The notes under the pieces: generated by a model
Told to the model about the DNA's origin: nothing
Seen by the model: only the letters and a program-made list of their open reading frames with translations
Database searches by the model: none
In this document: one piece after another, positions 26,816-37,072 of the stretch
How positions within the stretch are numbered: the first letter of the stretch is position 1
How the letters are laid out: every line of letters begins with the position of its first letter
Source: Chromobacterium subtsugae
GTDB taxonomy: Bacteria > Pseudomonadota > Gammaproteobacteria > Burkholderiales > Chromobacteriaceae
Assembly (NCBI RefSeq): GCF_001676875.1
Contig: NZ_JYKA01000002.1
Span: forward strand, 124,001 to 188,000
Reading direction: 5' to 3'
Length of the DNA: 64,000 nt
Position numbers and translations under genes: made by a program

Positions 26816-27950
26816 TCCTTCGGTTTTCGTAGTCCACCCGCAGCAGCACCGCCACCGCGATCAAATTCATCAACATCGCCGAACCGCCGAACGACATCAG
26901 CGGCAGCGTCAAACCCTTGGTCGGCAACAGGCCCATGTTCACCCCGATGTTGAAGAACACCTGGATGCCCAGCCAAATGCCTATGCCCTGCGCCACCAGC
27001 GCCTGGTAGTAGCGCTCCAGCTTTTTCGACTCCACGCCGATATGGAAGGCGCGGCGCACGATCCAGGCGTACAGGCCAACCACAACGCAGATGCCGGCGA
27101 AACCGAACTCCTCGGCGATCACCGCCATGATGAAGTCGGTGTGCGCCTCCGGCAGGTAGAACAGCTTTTCGATGCTGCCGCCCAAGCCCACGCCAAACCA
27201 TTCTCCACGTCCGATCGCGATCAGCGAGTGACTCAGCTGATAACCCTTGCCGTAGGGATCGTCCCACGGGTCCATGAAGCCCAGCACCCGCTTCAGCCGG
27301 TACGGCGAGGAAATGATCAACACCACGATCGCGCCCACCGCCATCACCGCCAGCCCGGAGAAGATGCGCATATTGATGCCGCCGAGAAACAGCAGGCCCA
27401 TCGCGATGCTCATCACCACCATCAGCGCGCCGAAGTCCGGCTCGCGCAGCAGCAGGAAAGCCACCACCACCATCGCCATGAACATCGGCAGAAAACCTTC
27501 CTTGATGCTGTGCAACAGGTGGCTCTTGCGCACCGTGTAGTCAGCCGCGTACAGCACCACCGCGAACTTCATCACCTCCGACGGCTGCAGATTCAGCACC
27601 AGCAGGTTGATCCAGCGCCGCGAACCGTTCACCACCTTGCCGATGCCGGGAATCAGCACCAGCACCAGCATCACCAAGCCGATCAGGAAGATCTTCCCCG
27701 AATACTTCTGCCAGAAGCCGGTGGGAATCTGGAACGCCATGTACGCCGCCGCCAGGCCGATCACCATGAATACCACGTGGCGGATCAGGTAGAAGTAGCG
27801 GTTCTGCGTCGCCGCGTCGGCTTCCGCGTAGGCGATAGACGCCGAATACACCATCACCAGGCTGATCGACAGCAACAGCGCCAGCGCCCAGGCCAGCGCT
27901 TCGTCCAACGGGGTGATCGCCACGTAATGGCGCGCCGGGTTGCGGTTCAT
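26793..27950 (-). CDS. ftsW: Septal peptidoglycan polymerase FtsW
   Basis: 385-residue SEDS-family glycosyltransferase with about ten membrane helices, polymerising lipid II together with FtsI at the septum. Family motifs are [13 protein letters not shown] in helix 1, [18 protein letters not shown], the conserved VGLGGSIEK loop and [20 protein letters not shown] near the end. The frame is open far upstream, but the ATG at 27950 overlaps the murD stop (ATGA) with GGAG upstream and gives a normal length. Its last codons form one arm of a long hairpin. Confidence 0.94.
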   Translation of the reverse strand: MNRNPARHYVAITPLDEALAWALALLLSISLVMVYSASIAYAEADAATQNRYFYLIRHVVFMVIGLAAAYMAFQIPTGFWQKYSGKIFLIGLVMLVLVLIPGIGKVVNGSRRWINLLVLNLQPSEVMKFAVVLYAADYTVRKSHLLHSIKEGFLPMFMAMVVVAFLLLREPDFGALMVVMSIAMGLLFLGGINMRIFSGLAVMAVGAIVVLIISSPYRLKRVLGFMDPWDDPYGKGYQLSHSLIAIGRGEWFGVGLGGSIEKLFYLPEAHTDFIMAVIAEEFGFAGICVVVGLYAWIVRRAFHIGVESKKLERYYQALVAQGIGIWLGIQVFFNIGVNMGLLPTKGLTLPLMSFGGSAMLMNLIAVAVLLRVDYENRRIMRGYKV

Positions 27951-29308
27951 CGCCGCTCCGCCTTCAGCGCCGCGACGGTGTCGATGAACACCTGGGCGCG
28001 GTGCGCGTAGTTGCGGAACATGTCCAGGCTGGCGCAGGCCGGCGACAGCAGCACCACGTCGCCCGGCCGGGCCAAAGCCGCCGCGCGGCGCGTGGCCGCC
28101 TCCAGCGTGTCGAAGCGTTCCACCGCGACGCCGCTGCCTTCCAGCGCGGCCTCGATGCGGCCGGCGTCGCGGCCGATCAGCAACGCCGCGCGCGCCGCGC
28201 GCCGGCAAGCCGCCTGCAGCGGCGCGAAATCCTGCCCCTTGCCGTCGCCGCCGGCGATCAACACCACCGGACGGGTCATGCCGTCCAGCGCCGCTTCGGT
28301 GGCGCCGACATTGGTGCCCTTGGAATCATCGATAAACGCAACACCGTCGAATTCGTCTACCAGCTCCACGCGATGCGCGAGGCCGCGGAAAGTCTTCAGC
28401 CCGTCCAGCAGCGTGTTCAGCGGCAGGCCTATGCCCTGGCACAGCGCCAGCGCGGCCAGCGCGTTGGCGGCGTTGTGCAGGCCTTGCAGCTGCATGTCGG
28501 CGCAGTCGAACACCGCTTCGCCGGCCACGCTCAGCCGGTAGCCGTCGCCGCGCGAGAGCGCGTAGTCGGCCTCGCCCTGCAACGAGAACCACTTCACCTC
28601 GTGGCCGGGGCGGACCATGGCGCGTACCAGCGGGTCGTCGCGGTTCAGCACCTGCAGGCCGTCGCCGTTGAACACCGCGGTCTTGGCGTGGGCGTAGTCC
28701 AACAGGTCGGCGTAGCGGTCGAGGTGGTCCTCGGAAATGTTCAGCACGGTGGCGGCGTCGGCGCGCAGGCTGAAGGTGGACTCCAGCTGGAAGCTGGACA
28801 GCTCCAGCACCCAGACGTCGGGCCGCTTGCCGCTTTGCTCGCGCGCCAGCTGAGCCTCCAGCACCGCCAGGCCGATATTGCCGGCGACCACGGTATCGAG
28901 GCCGGCGGCTTCGCACAAATGGCCGACCAGGCTGGTGACGGTGCTCTTGCCGTTGGAGCCGGAAATGGCGATCACCTTGCTGCCGTCGCCCTGGATCGCT
29001 CGCGCCAGCAGTTCGATGTCGCCCACCACCTCGCCGCCGGCGCGGCGGAAGGCGGCGATGGCCGGGTTGACCAGCGGCACGCCGGGGCTGACCACCAGCA
29101 GCTCCATGCCGGCGAAGGTGGCGGCGGTGAACTCGCCGCGCGACACTGGCGTGCCCGGCAGCCAGCGCTCCAGCTCGGCCAGCCGCTCGGCGGACGGATT
29201 GGCGTCGACCGCGCTGACACGTGCGCCGTGGGCGGCCAGGTAGCGCGCGGCCGCCAGCCCCGAGCCTCCCAGCCCCACCACCATCACTTGTCGATTGGCG
29301 TAATCCAT
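27947..29308 (-). CDS. murD: UDP-MurNAc-L-Ala--D-glutamate ligase MurD
   Basis: 453-residue ligase adding D-glutamate to the stem peptide. The N-terminal UDP-binding loop is [15 protein letters not shown], the ATP loop is [14 protein letters not shown], and the C-terminal domain holds [13 protein letters not shown] and [12 protein letters not shown], the latter typical of MurD. It begins 11 bp after mraY and overlaps ftsW by 4 bp. Confidence 0.96.
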   Translation of the reverse strand: MDYANRQVMVVGLGGSGLAAARYLAAHGARVSAVDANPSAERLAELERWLPGTPVSRGEFTAATFAGMELLVVSPGVPLVNPAIAAFRRAGGEVVGDIELLARAIQGDGSKVIAISGSNGKSTVTSLVGHLCEAAGLDTVVAGNIGLAVLEAQLAREQSGKRPDVWVLELSSFQLESTFSLRADAATVLNISEDHLDRYADLLDYAHAKTAVFNGDGLQVLNRDDPLVRAMVRPGHEVKWFSLQGEADYALSRGDGYRLSVAGEAVFDCADMQLQGLHNAANALAALALCQGIGLPLNTLLDGLKTFRGLAHRVELVDEFDGVAFIDDSKGTNVGATEAALDGMTRPVVLIAGGDGKGQDFAPLQAACRRAARAALLIGRDAGRIEAALEGSGVAVERFDTLEAATRRAAALARPGDVVLLSPACASLDMFRNYAHRAQVFIDTVAALKAERR

Positions 29309-29319
29309 CGTCGCTATCC

Positions 29320-30405
29320 TCAGCGCAGCTTCAGCGTGGACAGGCCGGCCAGCACCAGCATCATGGTGATAATCCAGAAACGCACCACTACCTGCGTCTC
29401 CTTCCAGCCTTTCAATTCAAAATGGTGATGCAGCGGCGCCATGCGGAACACCCGCTTGCCGGTGAGCTTGAACGAGCCGACCTGTATCATCACCGACAGC
29501 GCTTCCACCACGAACAGGCCGCCCATGATGAACAGCACCACTTCCTGGCGCACGATCACCGCGACGGTGCCCAGCGCGGCGCCCAGCGCCAGCGCGCCGA
29601 CATCGCCCATGAACACCTGGGCCGGATAGGCGTTGAACCACAGGAAGCCCAGGCAGGCGCCGCACATCGCCGCGCAGAACACCACCACCTCGTGCGCGCC
29701 GGGAATGAAGGGCACGCCCAGATACTTGGAGAACACCGCGTGGCCGGCGGCGTAGGCGAAGATCGACAGGCCGGCCGACACCATCACGGTGGGCAGCGCG
29801 GCCAGGCCGTCCAGGCCGTCGGTCAGGTTGACCGAATTGGAGGTGCCGACGATCACCAGGTAGGTCAGCACGCAGAAGCCCACCGCGCCCAGCGGATAGG
29901 CGACGGTCTTGAAGAAGGGCACGATGAATTCGGTGGACGCCGGCAGCTTGGCGGTGGCGATCAGGAACACGCCGGCGCCGATGGCGATGGCCGATTGCCA
30001 CGCCATCTTGAACTTGGCGGACACGCCTTTCGGGTCCTTGTACACCACCTTGCGCCAATCGTCGTAAAAGCCCAGCGCGCCGGTGCCCAGCATCACCGCC
30101 AGCAGCAGCCACACGTATTTATTGGACAGATCGGCCCACAGCAGCGTGGTGATGGTGATGGCCAGCAGGATCAGCGAGCCGCCCATGGTCGGCGTGCCGG
30201 CCTTGACCAGGTGGGTTTGCGGACCATCGTTGCGCACCGCCTGGCCGACCTTCAATTCGGTCAGCTTGCGGATCACCCACGGCCCCAGCAGCAGCGAAAT
30301 CGCCAGCGAAGTCAGGGCCGCCATCACCGCGCGCAGCGTGATGTAATTGAAAACATTGAAGGCCCGGATGTGCGAGCCCAACAGATCAGCCAACCAAAGC
30401 AGCAC
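29320..30405 (-). CDS. mraY: Phospho-MurNAc-pentapeptide transferase MraY
   Basis: 361-residue polytopic enzyme that forms lipid I from UDP-MurNAc-pentapeptide and undecaprenyl phosphate. The catalytic signatures are all visible: [26 protein letters not shown] and the histidine cluster [11 protein letters not shown]. About ten membrane helices. It begins one base after murF, so the two are tightly coupled. Confidence 0.97.
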   Translation of the reverse strand: MLLWLADLLGSHIRAFNVFNYITLRAVMAALTSLAISLLLGPWVIRKLTELKVGQAVRNDGPQTHLVKAGTPTMGGSLILLAITITTLLWADLSNKYVWLLLAVMLGTGALGFYDDWRKVVYKDPKGVSAKFKMAWQSAIAIGAGVFLIATAKLPASTEFIVPFFKTVAYPLGAVGFCVLTYLVIVGTSNSVNLTDGLDGLAALPTVMVSAGLSIFAYAAGHAVFSKYLGVPFIPGAHEVVVFCAAMCGACLGFLWFNAYPAQVFMGDVGALALGAALGTVAVIVRQEVVLFIMGGLFVVEALSVMIQVGSFKLTGKRVFRMAPLHHHFELKGWKETQVVVRFWIITMMLVLAGLSTLKLR

Positions 30406-30406
30406 C

Positions 30407-31771
30407 TTATACTCCCTCTGTGTTTGCGTGCATCAGGTGTTCCACCACCCGTTCCATGCGCATGAAGCGCGACCCCTTGACCAGAACGGCGGTACCCGAC
30501 GCCAGCCGGCTATCCAGGCACTCCAACAACTCGTCAATCGAATCAAAATGCTGCGCGCCGGCGCCGAAAGCGGCGACGGCTCCGCGCGACAGCTCGCCCA
30601 GCGCGAAGAGCTGTTCGATGCCGCGCAGGCGCGCATGTTCCCCGACTTCGGCATGCAAGGCCGGCGCGGCCTCGCCCAGCTCGCCGATGTCGCCCATCAC
30701 GAAACAGCGCGGCCCCGGCTGGCTGGCCAGCACGTCCAGCCCGGCCTTCATCGAATCCGGGTTGGCGTTGTAGCTGTCGTCGATCACGGTCAGGCCGCGC
30801 GGACCTTGCTTGATCTGCAGGCGGCCCTTGGCGCCGCCGAAGGCCGCCAGGCCAGCGGCGATGGCCGCCAGCGGCACCTCCAGCGCCAGCGCGACGGCAG
30901 CCGCCGCCAGCGCGTTGCGCACGTTGTGCTCGCCCGGAGCCGGCAGCGCGATGTCGATCTCCCCAAGCGGGGAAACCAGCGTGAAGCGGCTTTGCAGCGC
31001 ATCCATCCGCAGCGCGCGCGCGCCGATCTGGGCGTCCGCGCCCAAGCCGAAGCTCAATTGGCGATGCGGGCCGGCGGCGGCGCGGAACAAGGGCAGATTG
31101 GCGTCGTCGGCGTTGACCACCGCCACGCCGCCGTCTTCCAGCCCCTCGAAAATCTCCGCCTTGGCGCGGGCCACTTCAGCGGTGGAGCCGAAATGGCCGA
31201 AGTGGGCGCGCATCGCGTTGTTGACCAGCGCCACCCGCGGCCGCGCCAGGCCGGTCAGGTAGCGCAGCTCGCCATGATGGTTCATGCCCATCTCGATCAC
31301 CGCGTAACGATGCTGCGGCTTCAGCTGCAGCAAGGTCAGCGGCAGGCCGATGTCGTTGTTGAAATTGCCGGCGGTGGCCAGCACGGCGTCCGCGCCGGCG
31401 TGCGCGCGCAAAATGGCGGCCAGCATTTCCTTGACCGTGGTCTTGCCGTTGGAGCCGGTGACGCCGACGCAAACCGCGGGCTGGCTGGCGCGCCAGCCGG
31501 CGGCCAGGCGGCCCAACGCCAGCCGGGTGTCGTCGCCGGCCTGGATCAGGCTGGCGCCCGCCAGCTCGAAGCCGTCGCGCACCAGCGCGGCGGCGCCCTT
31601 GGCCGTCACTTCGGCGACGAAGTCATGGGCGTCGAAACGCTCGCCCTTCAGCGCGACGAACAGGTCGCCCGGCTGCGCCAGCCGGCTGTCGGTGATCACG
31701 CGCAGCACTTCGCCGTCGGCGCCGATCAGGCGGCCTTTGGCAAAGTCGGCGGCTTGGCTCAGCGTCATCAT
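30407..31771 (-). CDS. murF: UDP-MurNAc-tripeptide--D-Ala-D-Ala ligase MurF
   Basis: 454-residue ligase that completes the pentapeptide using the dipeptide made by Ddl. Features are RVITDSR and [15 protein letters not shown] in the first domain, the ATP loop [14 protein letters not shown], and [16 protein letters not shown] in the central domain, typical of MurF. It overlaps murE by 4 bp. Confidence 0.96.
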   Translation of the reverse strand: MMTLSQAADFAKGRLIGADGEVLRVITDSRLAQPGDLFVALKGERFDAHDFVAEVTAKGAAALVRDGFELAGASLIQAGDDTRLALGRLAAGWRASQPAVCVGVTGSNGKTTVKEMLAAILRAHAGADAVLATAGNFNNDIGLPLTLLQLKPQHRYAVIEMGMNHHGELRYLTGLARPRVALVNNAMRAHFGHFGSTAEVARAKAEIFEGLEDGGVAVVNADDANLPLFRAAAGPHRQLSFGLGADAQIGARALRMDALQSRFTLVSPLGEIDIALPAPGEHNVRNALAAAAVALALEVPLAAIAAGLAAFGGAKGRLQIKQGPRGLTVIDDSYNANPDSMKAGLDVLASQPGPRCFVMGDIGELGEAAPALHAEVGEHARLRGIEQLFALGELSRGAVAAFGAGAQHFDSIDELLECLDSRLASGTAVLVKGSRFMRMERVVEHLMHANTEGV

Positions 31772-33249
31772 GCTTGCTGCCCCCAGGCGGTGAGCGCCTC
31801 TTCCGCGACGCGGAAGTCGGAGAACGGCCGCTTGGCGCCGGCGACGTCCTGGTATTCCTCATGGCCCTTGCCGGCGATCAGCACCACGTCGCCCACCTTG
31901 GCCTGGCTCACCGCCCAGTGGATGGCGGCCTCGCGGTCGGCCTCCACGTGCGCGCGGGCGGCGTCCATGCCGGCCAACACGTCGCGGATGATGGCCTGCG
32001 GGTCCTCGCTGCGCGGGTTGTCGCTGGTCAGCACCGCCACGTCGGCGTGTTTCTCGGCGATGGCGCCCATCATCGGACGCTTGCCCGGATCGCGGTCGCC
32101 GCCGCAGCCGAATACGCAGAACAGCCGGCCGCCGGCCGGGCGGATTTCGCCCAGCGTCGCCAGCGCCTTCTCCAACGCGTCGGGCGTGTGGGCGTAGTCG
32201 ATCACCACCAGCGGCTCATGGGTGCCGCCTATGCTCTGCATGCGGCCGCGCGCCGGCTGGATGCGCGCCATCACCGCGGCGGCGTCCTGCAGGCTGACGC
32301 CGTTGACGCACAGCGTGGCCAGACAGGCCAGCAGATTGGCGGCGTTGAAGCGGCCGACCAGGCCGGTGCGCACGTCGGTCACGCCCCACGGCGTGGTCAC
32401 GGTCATTTGCAGGCCTTCCAGCGTGGCGGCCAGCGCCAGCGGACGGACATCGCCCTGCTCCAGGCCGTAGGTCACCACTTGCGTAATCTTGGGATCGATC
32501 TCGGCGGCCAGCTGGCGGCCGAAAGCGTCGTCGGCATTGATCACCGCCTGCTTCAGGCCTTCCCAGAAGAACAGCTTCTTCTTGGATTCGCCGTAAGCCT
32601 GCATCGAACCGTGGTAGTCCAGATGGTCGCGGGTCAGGTTGGTGAACACCGCGGTCGCGAAGGCCACGCCGTTGACGCGGAACTGGTCCAGGCCGTGGCT
32701 GGACACCTCCATCGTCACCACGTGCGCGCCCTGGCGGCGGTATTCGGCCAGCTTCTGCTGCACCGTCACCGGGTCCGGCGTGGTGTGGGTGGTTTCGGTC
32801 AGTTGGCCGTAAAAACCGTTGCCGACGGTGCCGATCAACGCCGCTTTGCGGCCCAGCAGCGAAAAGGCCTGCGCCAGCCAGTGCGAAATGGAGGTCTTGC
32901 CGTTGGTGCCGGTGATGCCGACCACGGTCAGGTCGCGCGCCGGCTCGCCCAGCACGTGGGCGGCGACGATGCCGGCGCGCTCGCGCAGATTGGGCACCGC
33001 CAGGTTGGGCACTTGCCAGGCCGGATTCCAGGCGAAGCCGTCGGCGTCGTCCCACAGCACCGCGGCCGCGCCTTTTTCCAGCGCGGCGGCGATGAAATCG
33101 CGGCCATCGGCGAACTCGCCGCGGCAGGCGAGAAATACGTCGCCAGGCAGCACGCGGCGGCTGTCGGCCTCCACTCGCTTGATGGTCAGGCCCAGCTGGT
33201 TCAACGCGGCCGGATCCCAGTCCGGCAAGGCGATCAGACGACTCTTCAT
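31768..33249 (-). CDS. murE: UDP-MurNAc-tripeptide synthetase MurE (meso-diaminopimelate type)
   Basis: 493-residue ligase adding the third stem residue. The ATP loop is GITGTNGKTSISHWL; the central carbamylated-lysine region is present; and the amino acid selectivity motif DNPR (LTSDNPRSEDP) specifies meso-diaminopimelate, the residue expected in Gram-negative peptidoglycan. It sits 3 bp after ftsI and overlaps murF by 4 bp. Confidence 0.97.
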   Translation of the reverse strand: MKSRLIALPDWDPAALNQLGLTIKRVEADSRRVLPGDVFLACRGEFADGRDFIAAALEKGAAAVLWDDADGFAWNPAWQVPNLAVPNLRERAGIVAAHVLGEPARDLTVVGITGTNGKTSISHWLAQAFSLLGRKAALIGTVGNGFYGQLTETTHTTPDPVTVQQKLAEYRRQGAHVVTMEVSSHGLDQFRVNGVAFATAVFTNLTRDHLDYHGSMQAYGESKKKLFFWEGLKQAVINADDAFGRQLAAEIDPKITQVVTYGLEQGDVRPLALAATLEGLQMTVTTPWGVTDVRTGLVGRFNAANLLACLATLCVNGVSLQDAAAVMARIQPARGRMQSIGGTHEPLVVIDYAHTPDALEKALATLGEIRPAGGRLFCVFGCGGDRDPGKRPMMGAIAEKHADVAVLTSDNPRSEDPQAIIRDVLAGMDAARAHVEADREAAIHWAVSQAKVGDVVLIAGKGHEEYQDVAGAKRPFSDFRVAEEALTAWGQQA

Positions 33250-33252
33250 GGT

Positions 33253-35004
33253 TCAGAAATCCGCCGGAACGGGGGTCGATTCCGGCAATAAAGTGTTATT
33301 GGATGGCTCGTCGGGCGGCACATTGAGCACTCGCAGCGCGCCGCCGGCGACCTGCGAGAACACCGGGGCCGACACCGCGCCGCCGTAATATTTGCCGGCG
33401 GAGGGCTCGTCTATCATCACCGCCACGATCACCTTGGGCGCATGGCCGGGCGCGAAGCCCATGAACAGCGCGCGGTGCTTGTTGGCCACATAGGTGCGGC
33501 CTTCCAGCTTGCGCGCGGTGCCGCTCTTGGCGCCGATGCTGTAGCCGATGATGCGGCCGCCGACGGCGCCGCCGCCCGGCTGGCTGTTGGCGATCAACAA
33601 ATCGCGCATCTCGTGCGCGGTCTTGACGTCGATCACCCGCTTGCCCGGCATCGGGTTGCTGGTCTTGTACAGCGCGATCGGCAGCATCACGCCGTCGTTG
33701 GCGAAAATGGTGTAGGCGCGCGCCATCTGGATCAGGCTGACCGACACGCCGTAGCCGAAGGACATCGTCGCCTGCTCGATCGGCCGCCAGTGGTGCCAGT
33801 CGCGCAGCCGGCCGCTGGCCTCGCCGGGGAAGCCGGTGTTGGGCGCGCGGCCGAAGCCCAGCGCGTCGTAGTGCTTCCAGAACTCTTCCGGGCTGTTCAT
33901 CAGCGCGAGCTTGCTGGTGCCGACGTTGGACGACTTCTGGATGATGCCGAGAATGCCCAGGCTGGCCTGCGGCGACACGTCGCGGATGGTGGCCGGGCCT
34001 ATCATGTAGCTGTGGGTATCCAGCACCGTGTTCAGATTGGCCTTGCCGTGCTCCAGCGCCAGCGCGATCGACAGCGGCTTCATGGTGGAGCCGGGCTCGA
34101 ACAGATCGATCACGCCGCGGTTGCGCATCATTTCCGGCGTCACGCCGACGCGGTTGTTGGGGTTGAACGACGGGTAGTTGGCCAAGGCCAGCAGTTCGCC
34201 GGTATGGGCGTCCAGCACCACCACGCTGCCGGCCTTGGCCTTGTTGGTTTCCACCGCGGCCTTGATCTCGCGGTAGGCCAGGTACTGGATGCGGTGGTCT
34301 ATCGCCAGCGCCAGCTTCTGGCCGTCGCGCGGCGGCTCGATCGCGGCGACGTCTTCGATGATGTGGCCGCGGCGGTCCTTCAACACCACGCGGCGGCCGT
34401 CCTTGCCCGCCAGCATCTTTTCGCGGGCAAGCTCGACGCCTTCCTGGCCCTTGCCGTCCACGCCGGTGAAACCGATGATGTGCGACACGATTTCGCCGGC
34501 CGGGTAGAAGCGGCGGAACTCCTGCTGCTTGGCGATGCCGGGAATGCCCAGCGCCATCACCTTGTCAGCCTGCTCCGGGCTGATCTGGCGCTTGATGTAG
34601 ACGAATTCCTTCTTGCGGTCGGACAGCTTGGCCGACAGCTCTTCCGGCGACAGATCCAGCAAGGCGGCCAGTTCGCGCAGCTTGGCCGGCGGCACCGGCT
34701 CCATGTCGGCGGGGCTGGCCCAGATGGTCTGCACCGGGGTGCTGATCGCCAACGGCTCGCCGTTGCGGTCGGTGATCACGCCGCGGTTGGCCTCCAGCGT
34801 CAGCGCGCGGCGAAAACGGGCCTCGCCCTGGTTCTGCAGGAAGTCCTGCTGCACCACCTGCAGATACATCGCGCGGCAGACCAGCGCGAAAAACAGCAAC
34901 GCCAGCATCAACAGCACACAGCGCACGCGGGTGCTGGTCATGCGCAGGGACGGACTGGCCGACATCGGCCGCTGACGAACGCTGTAGTTGCTGCCGGCTC
35001 GCAT
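33253..35004 (-). CDS. ftsI: Septal peptidoglycan transpeptidase FtsI (PBP3)
   Basis: 583-residue class B penicillin-binding protein that crosslinks septal wall with FtsW. A single membrane helix at about residues 27-50 is followed by the pedestal domain (EANRGVITDRNGEPLA) and the transpeptidase domain: active-site serine in GSTMKPLS, second motif SSN in QKSSNVGTSK, third motif KSGT in GAKSGTARK. The ATG overlaps the ftsL stop (TGATG). A TTG one codon earlier is also in frame but less likely. Confidence 0.96.
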   Translation of the reverse strand: MRAGSNYSVRQRPMSASPSLRMTSTRVRCVLLMLALLFFALVCRAMYLQVVQQDFLQNQGEARFRRALTLEANRGVITDRNGEPLAISTPVQTIWASPADMEPVPPAKLRELAALLDLSPEELSAKLSDRKKEFVYIKRQISPEQADKVMALGIPGIAKQQEFRRFYPAGEIVSHIIGFTGVDGKGQEGVELAREKMLAGKDGRRVVLKDRRGHIIEDVAAIEPPRDGQKLALAIDHRIQYLAYREIKAAVETNKAKAGSVVVLDAHTGELLALANYPSFNPNNRVGVTPEMMRNRGVIDLFEPGSTMKPLSIALALEHGKANLNTVLDTHSYMIGPATIRDVSPQASLGILGIIQKSSNVGTSKLALMNSPEEFWKHYDALGFGRAPNTGFPGEASGRLRDWHHWRPIEQATMSFGYGVSVSLIQMARAYTIFANDGVMLPIALYKTSNPMPGKRVIDVKTAHEMRDLLIANSQPGGGAVGGRIIGYSIGAKSGTARKLEGRTYVANKHRALFMGFAPGHAPKVIVAVMIDEPSAGKYYGGAVSAPVFSQVAGGALRVLNVPPDEPSNNTLLPESTPVPADF

Positions 35005-35276
35005 CAAATCTTCCCTCCGGGGGATATCACCTGGATCTGGCGCGGATCCGGGGTATGCATGTCAAGACGGGTGGACGCGGCCTTCTCGATCACCGCGTGC
35101 GCGCCCCAGGTGCTTTGCTCCAGCTGCAGCTGGCCGTATTCCACCTCCAGCTGCTGCCCGGACTTGGTTTCCTTCTGCAGATCGCTGTAAAGCTTGCGCG
35201 ACACGTGGGTGGACGTCACCACCGACCAGGCGGAGAAGACGGTCATCGCCAGCAGCATCGCGTTGAGCTTGTTCAT
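35004..35276 (-). CDS. ftsL: Cell division protein FtsL
   Basis: 90-residue bitopic protein that pairs with FtsB and FtsQ in the divisome. After the short start MNKLNAMLL comes a membrane helix to about residue 24, then a periplasmic coiled-coil-like stretch ([28 protein letters not shown]) split here by position 33-60. Sequence identity across FtsL is always low; the call rests on size, topology and position between rsmH and ftsI. It overlaps both neighbours by a few bases. Confidence 0.88.
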   Translation of the reverse strand: MNKLNAMLLAMTVFSAWSVVTSTHVSRKLYSDLQKETKSGQQLEVEYGQLQLEQSTWGAHAVIEKAASTRLDMHTPDPRQIQVISPGGKI

Positions 35277-36235
35277 GCGTCCGCCTCCCGCCACGGCGCG
35301 GCGGTGCGCTCGGCCACGCGCATGATGGCGCTGCGGGCGCGCGGATTCTCGTGCACTTCCTCGTCGCCGGCGCGTATCGCCTTGCCCACCAGGGCGATAG
35401 GCGGCTTGGCCATGTCGGCCGCGCGCACCATCGCCCAGGCCGGCAGCTTTTCCTCGCTGCTGACGTCGCGCAGGTACTGCTTGACGATGCGGTCCTCCAG
35501 CGAATGGAAGCTGATCACCGCCAGGCGGCCGCGCTCGCCCAGCAGGCGCGCCGCCTGCGGCAGCACCGACTTCAATTCGTCCAGCTCGCGGTTCACAAAG
35601 ATCCGGATCGCCTGGAAGGTGCGCGTAGCCGGGTCTTGACCCGGTTCCCGAGTACGGACGTTTTGCCCAACGAGCAAAGCGAGCTCGCGCGTGGTCGTGA
35701 TGGGGTGTTCCCCCCGTTGCGCAACAATGGCTGCTGCGATCTTGCGAGCAAACCGCTCTTCACCATAAGTCTTGATCACCTCAGAAATATCGGCCTCGTC
35801 GGCCGTTGCCAACCATTCGGCGGCGGTGACGCCGCGAGTGGTATCCATGCGCATGTCCAGCGGCGCGTCGAAACGGAAGCTGAAACCTCGGCTGCCGTCG
35901 TCGATCTGCGGCGAGGACACGCCCAGATCCATCAGCACGCCGTCGACGCCGGCCACGCCCAGGCGCGCCAGTTCCGACGACAGCGTCTCGAAGCCGTTGT
36001 GAACGATGTTGAAGCGGGAATCCTCCGCCGCCAGCCGGTCGGCGACGGCGATGGCTTCCGGGTCCTTGTCGAAGGCGATCAGCCGGCCGTTCGGGCCAAG
36101 CTTCGACAGGATCAAACGGCTGTGGCCTCCGCGACCGAAGGTGCAGTCGACGTAGACGCCGTCGGGCCGGATGGCCAGCGCGTCGACCGCTTCGGTCAGC
36201 AATACCGTGCGATGCACGAAGGTGGGGGTGCTCAC
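35273..36235 (-). CDS. rsmH: 16S rRNA (cytosine-1402-N4)-methyltransferase RsmH
   Basis: 320-residue methyltransferase acting on C1402 of 16S rRNA, formerly MraW. SAM-binding features are [17 protein letters not shown] and [27 protein letters not shown] and the C-terminal [20 protein letters not shown] are diagnostic. A GTG start at 36235 overlapping the mraZ stop (GTGA) gives the normal length; upstream in-frame ATGs lie inside mraZ. Codons in about 35630-35815 look unlike the rest of the gene (see findings). Confidence 0.95.
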   Translation of the reverse strand: MSTPTFVHRTVLLTEAVDALAIRPDGVYVDCTFGRGGHSRLILSKLGPNGRLIAFDKDPEAIAVADRLAAEDSRFNIVHNGFETLSSELARLGVAGVDGVLMDLGVSSPQIDDGSRGFSFRFDAPLDMRMDTTRGVTAAEWLATADEADISEVIKTYGEERFARKIAAAIVAQRGEHPITTTRELALLVGQNVRTREPGQDPATRTFQAIRIFVNRELDELKSVLPQAARLLGERGRLAVISFHSLEDRIVKQYLRDVSSEEKLPAWAMVRAADMAKPPIALVGKAIRAGDEEVHENPRARSAIMRVAERTAAPWREADA

Positions 36236-36678
36236 AGCGTGAAGTCTCCAAGGTGTTGGGCCAGGTCGGCCTGGTCGATGGCCAGCGCGTCGGCGGTCTG
36301 GCTGTCCCATTCCTCGGCATTCCACAATTCGAAGCGGTTGCCCATGCCTACCAGGGCGACGTCCTTGTCCAGCGCGGTCAGTTCGCGCAGGCGGGCCGGC
36401 AGCAGCACGCGGCCGGCGGAATCCATTTCCAGGGTTTCGGCGTGGCCAAGCACCAGCCGTTGATAGCGTTTCAGAGTGGGATTGCCGGTGGGAAGGGCAA
36501 GCAGGCGGGCCTCGACCGGGCGCCAGTTGGGTTCGGGATACAGCAGCAGGTGGTCTTGGGATTCCAGGGTGACGATCAGCTTGTGGCCAAACGCGGACAG
36601 CAGTGTCTCGCGGTGTTTGGCCGGAATAGCCAAACGCCCCTTGCTATCGAGAGACAGGATACTGACGCCACCAATCAT
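36232..36678 (-). CDS. mraZ: Transcriptional regulator MraZ
   Basis: 148-residue regulator of the dcw cluster with two AbrB-like halves: [17 protein letters not shown] at about 9-25 and [18 protein letters not shown] at about 84-101, each carrying the DxxGR core. MraZ binds direct repeats in front of its own operon, usually as repressor. Exactly such repeats occur 50 bp upstream, so autoregulation is well supported. It is the first gene of the cluster and overlaps rsmH. Confidence 0.96.
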   Translation of the reverse strand: MIGGVSILSLDSKGRLAIPAKHRETLLSAFGHKLIVTLESQDHLLLYPEPNWRPVEARLLALPTGNPTLKRYQRLVLGHAETLEMDSAGRVLLPARLRELTALDKDVALVGMGNRFELWNAEEWDSQTADALAIDQADLAQHLGDFTL

Positions 36679-36730
36679 GATTTGAACCCGCTGACCGAGA
36701 AAACGGAGCCGTCGCCCCGGGGGGCATTTG

Positions 36731-36768
36731 CCCCACTTTCACCCACTTTATCCCACTTTTCGCCACTA
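36731..36768 (-). promoter_or_regulatory. MraZ operator: four 10-bp-spaced repeats
   Basis: On the minus strand, four copies of AGTGG(G/C) occur at 10-bp intervals: AGTGGCGAAA, AGTGGGATAA, AGTGGGTGAA, AGTGGGGCAA. The 10-bp spacing puts all copies on one face of the helix. This is the arrangement known for MraZ binding sites. The first copy overlaps the -10 element, so binding should block initiation. Confidence 0.85.
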
Positions 36769-36793
36769 TAAGAAAGAACCGCCCCACGGTCAA
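36765..36793 (-). promoter_or_regulatory. Sigma-70-type promoter of the dcw cluster
   Basis: Minus strand TTGACC (36793-36788), 17-bp spacer, TATAGT (36770-36765), a near-consensus promoter about 90 bp upstream of mraZ. No other promoter of this quality is seen before ftsQ, so it likely drives most of the cluster. Confidence 0.75.
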
Positions 36794-37021
36794 CATAGGA
36801 ATTCTCTAATTCGCCTTTTGCGACAATGACTTACGGACGGGTGTAAAAATGGAATCCGTGATAAATCAGTGACTTAAAATCACCAATAAAAGTGGGACGT
36901 GAACATTGCGGATCATAGGGGATGCAACATGGCGGCAATAATTGCCGATGGAACTCTCTGACGCACAAGTATCTTCAATAAAAGAAACACTTTACCCGCT
37001 AGCAGTTTCAGGGTTGTATTT
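36794..37021. other. Intergenic region between dcw promoter and gatB terminator
   Basis: About 230 bp, A+T-richer than its surroundings, without a credible gene. It holds a 7-bp inverted repeat CGGCAAT-A-ATTGCCG (36933-36947). The plus-strand frame that begins here runs antisense into gatB and is not taken as a gene. Confidence 0.5.
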
Positions 37022-37060
37022 AAAAAACAACATGCGGCTTAAACCAGCCGCATGTTGTTT
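37019..37060 (-). terminator. Rho-independent terminator of gatCAB
   Basis: A perfect 15-bp stem AAACAACATGCGGCT / AGCCGCATGTTGTTT with a 6-base loop (37025-37060) is followed on the minus strand by a T run. It starts 13 bp after the gatB stop. Confidence 0.92.
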
Positions 37061-37072
37061 GAGTAAATCAGC

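Noticed and set aside
26682-28010. Long plus-strand open frame opposite ftsW
   Set aside because: Histidine/glutamine-rich shadow of ftsW codons; ftsW on the minus strand has full family motifs.
18902-36678. A missing or inserted gene in the dcw cluster (e.g. no murB)
   Set aside because: The order mraZ to lpxC is complete for proteobacteria; murB is often elsewhere, so its absence is not notable.
36890-36896. Isolated AGTGGGA as a further MraZ site
   Set aside because: A single copy on the opposite strand, 100 bp from the phased array, is expected by chance.
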